Positions 55,414 to 63,978 of a stretch of 64,000 nucleotides of DNA are shown one piece after another. The notes under the pieces are model-generated. The model did not search any database and was not told the DNA's origin. It saw only the letters and a list, made by a program, of their open reading frames with translations. Origin of the DNA: an uncultured Mucilaginibacter sp. (lineage in GTDB: Bacteria > Bacteroidota > Bacteroidia > Sphingobacteriales > Sphingobacteriaceae); assembly GCF_913773635.1 (NCBI RefSeq), contig NZ_CAJYGQ010000003.1, positions 124,001 to 188,000 on the forward strand, given 5' to 3'. Within the stretch, counting starts at the first letter, position 1. The number at the start of each line of letters is the position of its first letter. The position numbers were made by a program, and so were the translations under genes.

Positions 55414-55495
55414 GCCCCTTCCGTGTCCTTTAACGTAGGAGATTGTTGATACATGGCATAGGCTTCCCGCTTCAGGGGAAGGGTTAAGGAGGGGC
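55414..55495. repeat. REP-like imperfect palindrome in the leader of the amidohydrolase gene
   Basis: The spacer holds GCCCCTTCCGTGTCCTTTAA from 55414 and the roughly complementary GGTTAAGGAGGGGC ending at 55495. CTTCCC/GGGAAG forms an inner hairpin. It resembles GC-rich REP units found between genes in other Bacteroidetes. It lies between a TACCTTTG element (55381-55388) and the ATG. Confidence 0.45.
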
Positions 55496-55508
55496 TAAAT
55501 CAATACTT

Positions 55509-57152
55509 ATGAATAAAAAGCTGGCTCTGCTTTTACTGCTGCCTTTGGGTATAGCCTGTAAGCAGCAAAAGAAAGATTATAATGCCGATATGCTGGTTAA
55601 AAACGCAACGGTTTATACTGTTGACAGTGTATTTACAACCACCGAAGCTTTTGTTGTAAATGCCGGGAAAATTGTAGCAGTTGGCAAGGCCGATAGTTTA
55701 GAGAAAATTTACCTGGCACGCGAAGTGGTTGATGCAGGCGGTAAAGCAGTGTATCCTGGTTTTATTGATGCCCATACCCACTTTTACCGTTACGGTATGA
55801 GTTTGAACGAAGTTCACCTTGAAGGCACTAAAAGCTGGGATGAGGTTTTAGACTCGGTTCAAACTTATGCGGGGCGTAATGCTGATGGCTGGATTATTGG
55901 CCGCGGCTGGGATCAGAATGATTGGCAGTTAAAGCAATTTCCAAATAAAGCAAAGCTCGACTCGTTATACCCTGTACGCCCTGTTGTTTTGAGCAGGGTA
56001 GATGGGCATGCCGCCATTGCCAACCAGGCCGCGCTTAATATTGCAGGCATTAAGCCCGGACAAAAAATTGATGGCGGAACCTTAGAGACGGTGGATAATA
56101 AGCTTACCGGAATTTTGGTTGATAATGCGGTGGGTTTAGTTACCCGCAAAATACCTGATCCGGTTGAGGCACAAGTGCAGGCGGCTTTGCTTGATGCTCA
56201 ACGTAATTGCTTTGCCGTTGGTTTAACTACTGTAGATGATTGCGGGCTGGACTACCCCATGGTAAACGTTATTGCCGAGTTGCAACATAAAAAAGCGTTG
56301 AAAATGCGCATGTATGTGATGTTGTCTGACAACGAAGCAAATATTAATTACCTGTTTAAAAGGGGCGTTTACAAAACACCCGGACTCAACGTACGCTCAT
56401 TTAAGGTGTATGCTGATGGCGCACTTGGATCGCGTGGTGCTTGTTTGCTACATGATTATAATGACCGTAAAGGCTGGAAAGGCTTTTTGCTTAGCAATCA
56501 AAAACACTTTGAAGATGTTGCGGGGCGTATAGCAGCCAAAGGGTTTCAAATGTGTACACATGCCATAGGCGATTCGGCCAATCGTACGATATTAAAAATA
56601 TATGCCGGGGCTTTAAAAGGTAAAAACGACCGCCGTTGGCGTGTAGAACATGCCCAGGTTATAGCTCCTGATGATTTTAAATACTTTGCCGAAAATAATA
56701 TTGTACCATCAGTACAGCCAACGCATGCCACATCAGATATGGGATGGGCCGCTGAGCGCCTTGGACAGCAACGTTTAAAAGGTGCTTATGCCTATAAACA
56801 ACTGCTGCAACAAAACGGATGGATTCCGCTGGGGACTGATTTTCCGGTAGAAAATATCAATCCGCTTCTAACGTTTTATTCAGCAACCGAGCGAAAGGAT
56901 TTAAAGGGTTTACCTGCTCAAGGGTTTCAAAAAGAAAATGCGTTAAACCGTACACAAGCATTGCGTGGCATGACCATATGGGCAGCAAAATCAAATTTTG
57001 AAGAGACTGAAAAGGGAAGCATAGAGGTGGGTAAGTACGCAGATTTTGTAATACTGGATAAAGACATTATGAAAGTAAAAGGAGCCGACCTGCCAAATAT
57101 TAAAGTGTTAAAAACTTACGTGAACGGCGAGAAAGTGTATGAGAAGAAATAA
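55509..57152 (+). CDS. YtcJ-like amidohydrolase lipoprotein (amidohydrolase_3 family)
   Basis: The 547-residue protein has a lipobox (PLGIAC, Cys17). Its TIM barrel is of the amidohydrolase-3 type: HxH in FIDAHTHFYRYG, the RVEHAQV strand and the Asp in LGTDFPVENINPLLTFY, with a C-terminal beta cap (YADFVILDKDI...VYVNGEK-like). Members of the group hydrolyse N-substituted formamides or cyclic amides, but many are uncharacterised. It overlaps the serine hydrolase gene by 14 nt, so the two are probably co-translated. Confidence 0.85.
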   Translation: MNKKLALLLLLPLGIACKQQKKDYNADMLVKNATVYTVDSVFTTTEAFVVNAGKIVAVGKADSLEKIYLAREVVDAGGKAVYPGFIDAHTHFYRYGMSLNEVHLEGTKSWDEVLDSVQTYAGRNADGWIIGRGWDQNDWQLKQFPNKAKLDSLYPVRPVVLSRVDGHAAIANQAALNIAGIKPGQKIDGGTLETVDNKLTGILVDNAVGLVTRKIPDPVEAQVQAALLDAQRNCFAVGLTTVDDCGLDYPMVNVIAELQHKKALKMRMYVMLSDNEANINYLFKRGVYKTPGLNVRSFKVYADGALGSRGACLLHDYNDRKGWKGFLLSNQKHFEDVAGRIAAKGFQMCTHAIGDSANRTILKIYAGALKGKNDRRWRVEHAQVIAPDDFKYFAENNIVPSVQPTHATSDMGWAAERLGQQRLKGAYAYKQLLQQNGWIPLGTDFPVENINPLLTFYSATERKDLKGLPAQGFQKENALNRTQALRGMTIWAAKSNFEETEKGSIEVGKYADFVILDKDIMKVKGADLPNIKVLKTYVNGEKVYEKK

Positions 57153-58962
57153 GTTAAGTTTTATTGCGGCCTTTTTTTGTGGTTTTGTAGTTCTGAATAC
57201 TGCATGTGCGCAGGTTCCGCCCGTGCAGCCAATGCCTGTAGGTGCAGCTTATTTAAGTGAAGAAAATCTTTCAGCACAGTCAACCGTGTTGCTTAATAAT
57301 GAGCAAGGTGCGATTCCATTAAAAGATTTAGATAGATCTGCTATTGCAAGTGTGCGCTTTAATCATGAGTATGCTACATCTTTTGATAGTCTGCTTAACA
57401 AGTATACCCTTATTAAGCCGTTTAATGGGCTTACTTACTTAGCTGTAGGCAAGCTAACCGATGATTTAAAGCTTTTCAATACAGTTATTTTACAGGTTAC
57501 TGATCGTGATTTAAATAACCCGCGTTTGCTCGAGTTTGTTGCGATGAACGATAAGCTTAAAAAAGTTGTAATAGCTTATTTTGGCAGCGGGCTTATGCTT
57601 GATAAGCTTAACGCCGTTACTACGCCGGTTTTATGGTGTTCGCGTATATCACCGGTGGCTGCTGCATTTACTGCACAGGCAATATTTGGAGGAGTGGCAA
57701 TTACGCAAAAAATGCAGAAAACAATGTCTGCCAAGTATGTTGCAGGCTCAGGCTTTGCTACTGTCAAAACACGTTTGCAATATACCGTACCCGAAGCTGT
57801 GGGTATTAAAAGCGAAAACCTTTTGCCTATTGATAATATTGCCCGCGAGGCTATCAGTGATCGGGCAACACCGGGTTTTGTGGTACTGGTAGCTAAAGAC
57901 GGAAAGGTTATTTTAAACAAGGCTTACGGATATCATGTGTATGATAACACTCAGGCTGATAAAATCACCGACATATTTGACCTTGCATCGGTTACCAAAA
58001 TTTCGGCCACTACTATGGAGGTTATGCAGTTGGTGGAGCAGGGCAAGTTGAACCTCGATTCTACCGTAAGCTCATATATTGCTTTGGCGCGCAATACCAA
58101 TAAAAAGAATATCAGTGTACGCGAGTTAATGCTACATCAGGCCGGGTTAATACCCTATATACCCTTTTATGAACGTATAAAGCCAACCGACCATAGTTCC
58201 GACTCATCTGCCGCTTATCCTACTAAAGTTACTGATGGATATTACATGCGTAAAGATTATTTTAAGGATGTGATGTGGCCACAAATGCTCAACACGGCAT
58301 TACGCACCCGTGGCAAGTACGTGTACAGCGACTTGAGTATGTACTTTATGAAGGAAATTGTAGAAACAGTAACTGCCACTCCGCTTAACGAGTATGTGCA
58401 AACTCATTTCTACAACCCGCTGGGTATGCAAACTGCCGGCTTTTTGCCACGTAATCGCTTTGCTAAAGAACAAATAGTACCTACCGAGAACGATACTTAT
58501 TTCAGGCACAACCTGTTGACCGGTTATGTGCATGATCAGGGTGCAGCAATGGTTGGGGGAGTGTCTGGCCATGCCGGTTTATTTGCTTCGGCAAATGATA
58601 TGGCCATTTTATTCCAAATGGTGCTTAACGGCGGCAGTTACGGAGGGGCTCAATACTTTAAACCCGAAACGGTAGCACAATTTACTGCCAGGCAATCAAA
58701 TGTAAGTCGCCGGGGGCTGGGTTTTGACCGTTGGGACCCTGAGGTAAGCAAGCACTATCCATCAAATTATGCTTCTTCAGAAACATACGGACATACAGGC
58801 TATACTGGCACGTGTGTTTGGGTTGATCCTAAGTCGGGTTTGGTGTATGTGTTTTTGTCAAACAGGGTATATCCTAAAGATTCGCAGCTGTTAAACAGTC
58901 GCCGTATAAGGCCGCGCATTATGGATGTGGTTTATGAAGCCATACAAAAGGGAATGCAGTAG
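57139..58962 (+). CDS. Secreted serine hydrolase (beta-lactamase/transpeptidase fold) with a GH3 C-terminal-like N-domain
   Basis: The 607-residue protein has a signal peptide ending CAQV. Residues 35-215 look like the C-terminal (non-catalytic) domain of glycoside hydrolase family 3 (LSAQSTVLLNNEQGAIPLKDL; KKVVIAYFGSGLMLDKL). From about 225 it is a class C beta-lactamase-like serine hydrolase with SVTK (Ser284, Lys287), YSDLS and HTG. In longer Bacteroidetes relatives a GH3 barrel comes first. Here that barrel is missing and a signal peptide takes its place. It overlaps the amidohydrolase gene, suggesting joint expression. Confidence 0.85.
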   Translation: MRRNKLSFIAAFFCGFVVLNTACAQVPPVQPMPVGAAYLSEENLSAQSTVLLNNEQGAIPLKDLDRSAIASVRFNHEYATSFDSLLNKYTLIKPFNGLTYLAVGKLTDDLKLFNTVILQVTDRDLNNPRLLEFVAMNDKLKKVVIAYFGSGLMLDKLNAVTTPVLWCSRISPVAAAFTAQAIFGGVAITQKMQKTMSAKYVAGSGFATVKTRLQYTVPEAVGIKSENLLPIDNIAREAISDRATPGFVVLVAKDGKVILNKAYGYHVYDNTQADKITDIFDLASVTKISATTMEVMQLVEQGKLNLDSTVSSYIALARNTNKKNISVRELMLHQAGLIPYIPFYERIKPTDHSSDSSAAYPTKVTDGYYMRKDYFKDVMWPQMLNTALRTRGKYVYSDLSMYFMKEIVETVTATPLNEYVQTHFYNPLGMQTAGFLPRNRFAKEQIVPTENDTYFRHNLLTGYVHDQGAAMVGGVSGHAGLFASANDMAILFQMVLNGGSYGGAQYFKPETVAQFTARQSNVSRRGLGFDRWDPEVSKHYPSNYASSETYGHTGYTGTCVWVDPKSGLVYVFLSNRVYPKDSQLLNSRRIRPRIMDVVYEAIQKGMQ

Positions 58963-59021
58963 TGCATTAAGCGTTGATGGTATTGCCTGTTGCATCAACT
59001 TTAGATATTCTTTGCTCAAGG

Positions 59022-59231
59022 CTATCGCATAAACCAATGCATAAAACCGCAGTTGCTGCATACAAAACATATGGCTGTACTATCTGTCCATTCTACATTA
59101 AAGAATGTGCGGGTTGGTGAGTGTAGTTGTTCGCGGCGGGTATAAAAGGTAGTGTTTTTGCAAAAAGTGCAAATGAGTTGCCTGTTATCAATCTCGTATG
59201 ATTTAGGTTCTTCGGCAGAAAATAAGCCCAT
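59022..59231 (-). CDS. Small zinc-ribbon protein
   Basis: The 69-residue protein has two CxxC pairs, in ICTFCKNT and FVCSNCGFMHWF, the spacing of a structural zinc ribbon. The middle (RREQLHSPTRTFFNVEW) is polar. No DNA-binding helix is apparent. It is a common, uncharacterised Bacteroidetes small protein, transcribed alone with bshA upstream in the opposite direction. Confidence 0.65.
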   Translation of the reverse strand: MGLFSAEEPKSYEIDNRQLICTFCKNTTFYTRREQLHSPTRTFFNVEWTDSTAICFVCSNCGFMHWFMR

Positions 59232-59369
59232 GATTTTTTTGGTTTAAGTTGTAAAGTAAATATAGATGTTTAGCGTTGTATTGTTGTGCTTTATACAACA
59301 ATTGTAAGGCTGTGTAAAGTTTACATATACATAACACATTTGCCATAAATAGCTGTTAAACTTGTGGGC

Positions 59370-59456
59370 ATGAAATCAAACCAAATTATCGGGTACCAAG
59401 AGGTTGAGAGTTATGGTATGGCTTCATTTCAACGCTTAATCAAAACATCTTCATGA
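59370..59456 (+). CDS. Possible 28-residue leader ORF coupled to bshA
   Basis: ATG 59370 opens a 28-codon frame ending in TGA that overlaps the bshA start as ATGA (59453-59456). The encoded peptide begins MKSNQIIGYQEVESYG and resembles no known protein. A frame of this length arises easily by chance, and only the exact ATGA overlap favours translation coupling. Confidence 0.25.
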   Translation: MKSNQIIGYQEVESYGMASFQRLIKTSS

Positions 59457-60589
59457 AAATTGGCATAGTTTGCTATCCAACCTTTGGCGGTAGCGGTGTT
59501 GTGGCAACTGAACTGGGCAAGGCCCTGGCCGACCGCGGTCATCAGGTGCACTTTGTTACCTATAACCAGCCGGTAAGGCTCGATTTTTTCTCCGAAAATT
59601 TATTTTACCACGAGGTTGCTGTAAGCAAGTACCCGCTGTTTGAATATCCGCCTTATGAACTGGCGCTGGCTAGCCGTTTGGTTGATGTGGTGCGGTTTGA
59701 AAAGTTGGACGTGTTGCACGTGCATTATGCTATACCGCATGCATCGGCAGCTTTTATGGCCAAGCAAATATTGGCAACCTATGGCATCCACATACCGGTA
59801 ATAACAACCTTGCATGGTACTGATATTACGCTGGTGGGTAATGACCGTACCTATAAGCCAGTGGTAACATTTTCCATTAACCAAAGCGATGGCGTAACAT
59901 CGGTATCGGAGCACCTTAAGCAGGACACTTACAAGTTTTTTGAAATAGAAAAGGATATTAAGGTAATAACCAACTTTATTGACCTGAGCCGTTTCAGTCA
60001 CTCGCCTAAGGAGCACTTTAAAAAAGCAATAGCGCCTGAGGGCGAGAAAATACTGGTACATACCTCCAATTTCCGCAGGGTAAAACGTACGCCAGATGTC
60101 ATCAGGATTTTCGCACAGGTGAATGCACAAATACCATCAAAATTATTAATGGTAGGCGATGGGCAAGACCGCCCTGAATGTGAAGAGCTGGCACGTGAAC
60201 TTGGCGTAAGTCAAAACGTGCGGTTTTTAGGTAAGCAGGATGCCGTTGAAGAAATCATGTCGGTATCTGACTTATTCCTGATGCCATCACAGTCAGAAAG
60301 TTTTGGTTTAGCTGCGCTGGAAGCTATGGCTTGCCGTGTACCGGTTATAAGCAGTAACGCCGGTGGTTTGCCCGAGTTAAATGAGGAAGGTGTAACCGGC
60401 TACCTGCGCGATGTAGGTGATGTTGATGGTATGGCCGAGCGTGCTGTTTACATGCTGCAAGATGAAGCCCGGCTTGCCCAGTTCAAGGAAAATGCCCTGC
60501 AACATGCACGTAAGTTTGATTTGGCCAACATTTTGCCTGAATACGAAAACTTTTACATGGAAGTAATCGAAAGCAGTAAGCGCTTTTAA
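59453..60589 (+). CDS. bshA: N-acetyl-alpha-D-glucosaminyl L-malate synthase BshA (bacillithiol pathway)
   Basis: The 378-residue GT4 glycosyltransferase makes GlcNAc-malate from UDP-GlcNAc and L-malate, the first step to the thiol bacillithiol. The N-terminal signature KIGIVCYPTFGGSGVVATELGKAL is very specific to BshA. The acceptor-side NFRRVKRTPDVIRIF and the donor-side QSESFGLAALEAMACRVPVI with the EX7E glutamates are also seen. BshB and BshC genes are not nearby. The start fits a coupled ATGA junction. Confidence 0.94.
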   Translation: MKIGIVCYPTFGGSGVVATELGKALADRGHQVHFVTYNQPVRLDFFSENLFYHEVAVSKYPLFEYPPYELALASRLVDVVRFEKLDVLHVHYAIPHASAAFMAKQILATYGIHIPVITTLHGTDITLVGNDRTYKPVVTFSINQSDGVTSVSEHLKQDTYKFFEIEKDIKVITNFIDLSRFSHSPKEHFKKAIAPEGEKILVHTSNFRRVKRTPDVIRIFAQVNAQIPSKLLMVGDGQDRPECEELARELGVSQNVRFLGKQDAVEEIMSVSDLFLMPSQSESFGLAALEAMACRVPVISSNAGGLPELNEEGVTGYLRDVGDVDGMAERAVYMLQDEARLAQFKENALQHARKFDLANILPEYENFYMEVIESSKRF

Positions 60590-60636
60590 TTAAACCGTTT
60601 CTCCTTTAAAACGTCTGTTGGTAATAAAGCTCAGGG

Positions 60637-60658
60637 CCGGCAAAAACAAGGTTGCCGG
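60637..60658 (+). terminator. Weak hairpin after bshA
   Basis: CCGGCAA (60637-60643) pairs with TTGCCGG (60652-60658) with an 8-nt loop. There is no clear U-run. It lies 48 nt after the bshA stop and 37 nt before the next ATG. Confidence 0.4.
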
Positions 60659-60694
60659 TTGTGTGTATTATTATACGTTCAAATAAACACTACA

Positions 60695-61177
60695 ATGAAA
60701 AAGATACTTCAAATTGTTTTAACAGCCGTGGTAATAGGTTTTGCTGTAACGGCTTGTTCAACTCAAAACGCTGCAACCGGCGTTCAAAATGTTGGCCGCG
60801 GTAAGTTTACCGGCACTTGGGTAGTAAATAACGTAAGTTATGAAGGCTTGGTTGAAAACGCAGTTTCAAGCGCGTTTGACGAAGCAAAACCATCGGCTTT
60901 TGTTGGCAGCACCTGGAAACTTACCAATAGCGGTAACGGTATTTATACCTTAACCAGCGGCGTGTCACAAACCATCTTCTGGTCAATTAACAACAATGGA
61001 CCAAGCGGACAAATGTTCCAGTTTAAAAAGATATTTGAAGGTGATAAAGCCAAAAATGTGCAGCAAGGTTACCAGTTAATGGTTAGCAGCAATGATGGTA
61101 ATAGCATGGTGCTAAAAACACCTGTAGCCATTGGTAACAGCACCGGTTACGTGGTGTACAGCTTCAACAAGCAATAA
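60695..61177 (+). CDS. Lipocalin-like lipoprotein
   Basis: From ATG 60695 there are 160 residues. The upstream in-frame start (60659) lies next to a hairpin and adds no similarity. The lipobox FAVTAC anchors Cys21. The mature part opens with GKFTGTWVVNNVSYEG, a GxW lipocalin-like start, followed by predicted beta strands ending in GYVVYSFN. Such proteins probably bind small lipophilic molecules at the outer membrane. It is followed by a clear terminator. Confidence 0.7.
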   Translation: MKKILQIVLTAVVIGFAVTACSTQNAATGVQNVGRGKFTGTWVVNNVSYEGLVENAVSSAFDEAKPSAFVGSTWKLTNSGNGIYTLTSGVSQTIFWSINNNGPSGQMFQFKKIFEGDKAKNVQQGYQLMVSSNDGNSMVLKTPVAIGNSTGYVVYSFNKQ

Positions 61178-61201
61178 AATAGTTTTTTTCTTTTAATAAG
61201 G

Positions 61202-61235
61202 AAACGCCGGTTAGTAATAGCCGGCGTTTTTTTTT
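61202..61235 (+). terminator. Intrinsic terminator after the lipocalin-like gene
   Basis: AAACGCCGG (61202-61210) and CCGGCGTTT (61221-61229) form a 9-bp stem with a 10-nt loop, continuing into a T-run of nine. Confidence 0.9.
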
Positions 61236-61287
61236 GCGTCTTGAACTGGAACAGTTCAAATTGAAAAGTATAAAATGGCTTCGTGAC

Positions 61288-62430
61288 TTACTCTATCGAG
61301 GCAAATTTTAAACAACTCGGGCTATCCACCTCAATTTTATTAGCTGTTTGAGTGATCTGACCGGTACTACGGTTAATTTTAAATACAACCACGTTATTGC
61401 TGTTCTTATTAGCTACCAGCAGGAAGTTTCCCGTAGGATCAATCACAAAATTGCGGGGATGGTTGCCGCCGGTATTATGACGTTCCACAAAGCTCAGCAT
61501 GCCGTTGTCTTGATTAATGCGGTATACCACAATTTCATTAGCTGTACCACGGTTGCTGGCGTAAAGAAACAAGCCGTCGGGCGATACGTGGATATCTGCA
61601 CCTCCGGGTTCTTTGGTTGAGCCATCTTCCATCATACTTACTTTTTGCAGCATTTTTGGTTTGCCACTGTTGTACTCGTAAGTAAATACATGGGCCCCCA
61701 TTTCGGTAATAACGTACATGTATTTACGGTTGGTGCTGAAATCAATATGGCGCGGGCCATCGCCACCTGTTACGCTTACCGATACTGGTTCGCTTAACGG
61801 TTGTGGTTGCGAGGCTTTATATTTATAAACATGAATTTTATCGCTGCCGAGATTGGTGTATAACAAATGTTTCTCATCAGGAGATAGTACTGCCGTGTGC
61901 ACGTGCGGTTTTTCTTGGCGTTTTTTATCCGGACCAAGATCATTCGATGGGTCTTGTATAATTTGAGAGGCCGCACCTAATGATCCATCAGCAGCAACCG
62001 GGTAAATATATAGGCTTCCACCTGCGTAATTAGCCGAAAATACGTGCTTCTGATCCTTATCAACGGATATGTAGCACGGACCCGCACCCGATACCTGTTT
62101 ATTAATTAAATTCAACGTGCCTACCTTAGGGTCGAAAGTAAAAGAGCTTACACTGCCTTTGCGATCATCACCAATTTCATTTACTGCGTAAACAAACTTC
62201 CTGTCATTCGAAACGCAAATGTACGATGGGTTATCAACACCCTGACCGGTACGGCTTAAATACGCTACATGACCGGTTTCTGTGTAAAACCGATAAACGT
62301 AAATGCCTTCGCTGTTGGTTCCGGTGGTGTAAGTGCCAATAAGTAAATCCAATATTTTAGGTCCTTTGTTTTTGCTTTGTGCACTAAGTAAGCCAGGTAG
62401 TAAGCACAAAATCAGTATTAGTTTTTTCAT
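61288..62430 (-). CDS. Secreted lactonase-family protein (YbhE/6-phosphogluconolactonase-like)
   Basis: The 380-residue protein has a signal peptide (about 1-17, ending LLSAQS) and a seven-bladed beta-propeller. It carries repeated blades such as YICVSNDRKFVYAVNE, CYISVDKDQKHVFSANYAGGS, HTAVLSPDEKHLLYTNLG and PRNFVIDPTGNFLLVANKNSNNVVV. Family members include 6-phosphogluconolactonase and muconate lactonizing enzymes, but an exported form would act on an extracytoplasmic lactone. It is a close paralogue of the gene at 62807. Confidence 0.85.
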   Translation of the reverse strand: MKKLILILCLLPGLLSAQSKNKGPKILDLLIGTYTTGTNSEGIYVYRFYTETGHVAYLSRTGQGVDNPSYICVSNDRKFVYAVNEIGDDRKGSVSSFTFDPKVGTLNLINKQVSGAGPCYISVDKDQKHVFSANYAGGSLYIYPVAADGSLGAASQIIQDPSNDLGPDKKRQEKPHVHTAVLSPDEKHLLYTNLGSDKIHVYKYKASQPQPLSEPVSVSVTGGDGPRHIDFSTNRKYMYVITEMGAHVFTYEYNSGKPKMLQKVSMMEDGSTKEPGGADIHVSPDGLFLYASNRGTANEIVVYRINQDNGMLSFVERHNTGGNHPRNFVIDPTGNFLLVANKNSNNVVVFKINRSTGQITQTANKIEVDSPSCLKFASIE

Positions 62431-62621
62431 AAGGAAAACGCTTTAATTATTTGCAAGGTAGCAAATTCTTGGTTGAGGTATGGTTTACGCATGAGTGCTG
62501 TTTAGTCCTCCCTCGGCGTTACGAAAGCACAGTGTTAATAGCATGGGTTGTAAGTATTTGATAGTCAAATACAATTTTTTTGTAACAAAAATGTTATATA
62601 TAATGTTACTAACCTTAAATT

Positions 62622-62804
62622 ATGAGAAAGCCGGAGTTGTGTTGTTCGAAGTGTAAGCGTCCGTATCATTATAAAAAAAATACGCCACTTATATTTAAGT
62701 GGCTGGAAGATATTATTCCGGTAAAAATCTTCTTCTGTGCCTGCTGTGTCAAAAGTCGCTACCACATTATATCACGTAAGGAACTAAGTAAATACTGGAT
62801 TTGA
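62622..62804 (+). CDS. Possible 60-residue zinc-ribbon protein
   Basis: The ORF (ATG 62622) encodes a basic, cysteine-rich protein. CCSKCKRPYHY near the start and FFCACCVKSRYH near the end give two CxxC pairs about 30 residues apart, as in zinc ribbons. It ends 2 nt before the stop of the convergent lactonase gene. Absence of a clear promoter keeps confidence modest. Confidence 0.5.
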   Translation: MRKPELCCSKCKRPYHYKKNTPLIFKWLEDIIPVKIFFCACCVKSRYHIISRKELSKYWI

Positions 62805-62806
62805 GC

Positions 62807-63886
62807 TTACGCTACAGGTGAAAACTTCAGACAGCTTGGACTTCTTATTGAAACTTGCACCCTGGCGGGAGTAAGTTCACCCTTTTCGCCATTAATTTTA
62901 AAAACAACTATATTATTGCTTTTTTGATTGGCCGATAACAAAAAGCCTCCGGTAGGATCAATGGCAAGGTTACGAGGCTCTTTACCACCACTATCCTGCC
63001 GTTGTACAAAAGTCAGTAAACCGCTTGCAAAATCTCTTTCAAAAACGATAATTTCATTTGCATCTCCCCGGTTACTAGCGTAGACAAAACGACCGTTAGG
63101 GCAAATTCTGATATCGCCACCGCTAATTTCTCCGTCAAAACCATCAGGTAACATGCTTTTTTTTTGAATTTGTTCAAGCGTACCGTTGTCATATTTGAAC
63201 GCGGTAACGTTGCCGCTCATTTCATTTACCAGGTAAAGGTTTTTATTGTCCGGACTGAATACCACATGTCTGGGGCCTTCACCAGGCTCCGCTTTTGCAA
63301 GAGGTGCTGAAACAGGAACTAATACATCATCATTACTGTAAGGGTTGTAATTGCGGATGTTTATATTGTCGGCACCTAAATCGGTATATACCAAGTGGTC
63401 TTCATCGGCCGATAGAAGCGCAATGTGAACGTGTGATTTATCCTGGCGTTCATGATTAGGGCCTGAGCCATGTTCCTGTATTATTTGTTTTACCGGTGCA
63501 AGAGAACCATCTTCATTTATAGGAAAAACATAAACGCTACCTCCTTCATAGTTTGCAACAAACAAGTGTTTATGTGCCCCGTCTATGGTAACATGGCAGG
63601 GGCCGGGGCCAGTGTGCTGTGTATTAAGCAGGTGTAAAGTACCATCATTAGCATCAAAAGAAAATGCACTAACGTAGCCGCTGCTTTCTATTCCAACCTC
63701 GTTAACAGTATAAACAAAGCGATTGTTAGCTGATATGCAAAGGTAAGTTGGGTTTTCAACAGGTACAGCGGTTTTATTTAAAAACGATAGTTTTCCGCTT
63801 TCTGCATCAAACCTGTAAACATATAGTCCATCGGTACCGTCTTCAGTGTACGAACCTATAATTAAATTGAAAACCAGATTCTTCAT
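62807..63886 (-). CDS. Cytoplasmic lactonase-family protein (YbhE/6-phosphogluconolactonase-like)
   Basis: The 359-residue beta-propeller is similar throughout to the secreted neighbour at 61288 (TYLCISANNRFVYTVNE, CHVTIDGAHKHLFVANYEGGS, RNLAIDPTGGFLLSANQKSNNIVV). It starts directly with MKNLVFNLIIGSYTEDG and no signal peptide, so it should stay in the cytoplasm, as a true 6-phosphogluconolactonase would. The pair arose by duplication with change of location. No other pentose-phosphate genes are nearby. Confidence 0.85.
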   Translation of the reverse strand: MKNLVFNLIIGSYTEDGTDGLYVYRFDAESGKLSFLNKTAVPVENPTYLCISANNRFVYTVNEVGIESSGYVSAFSFDANDGTLHLLNTQHTGPGPCHVTIDGAHKHLFVANYEGGSVYVFPINEDGSLAPVKQIIQEHGSGPNHERQDKSHVHIALLSADEDHLVYTDLGADNINIRNYNPYSNDDVLVPVSAPLAKAEPGEGPRHVVFSPDNKNLYLVNEMSGNVTAFKYDNGTLEQIQKKSMLPDGFDGEISGGDIRICPNGRFVYASNRGDANEIIVFERDFASGLLTFVQRQDSGGKEPRNLAIDPTGGFLLSANQKSNNIVVFKINGEKGELTPARVQVSIRSPSCLKFSPVA

Positions 63887-63946
63887 ATAGCTATAAGTTG
63901 TATTTGTTTAACGCTATAGCAGGCTTTGGGTTTTCATAAAAGTTAA

Positions 63947-63978
63947 AAAGGGAAATTTCCTTGTAGAAATTTCCCTTT
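63947..63978 (-). terminator. Terminator of a gene beyond the window end
   Basis: Perfect 13-bp arms (63947-63959 / 63966-63978) with a 6-nt loop. On the minus strand CTTTTTAACT follows, so it likely ends a minus-strand gene lying to the right of the window. Confidence 0.7.

Noticed and set aside
59600..60130. A 176-codon minus-strand frame inside bshA
   Set aside because: It is antisense to strongly conserved BshA motifs and has no recognisable protein features.
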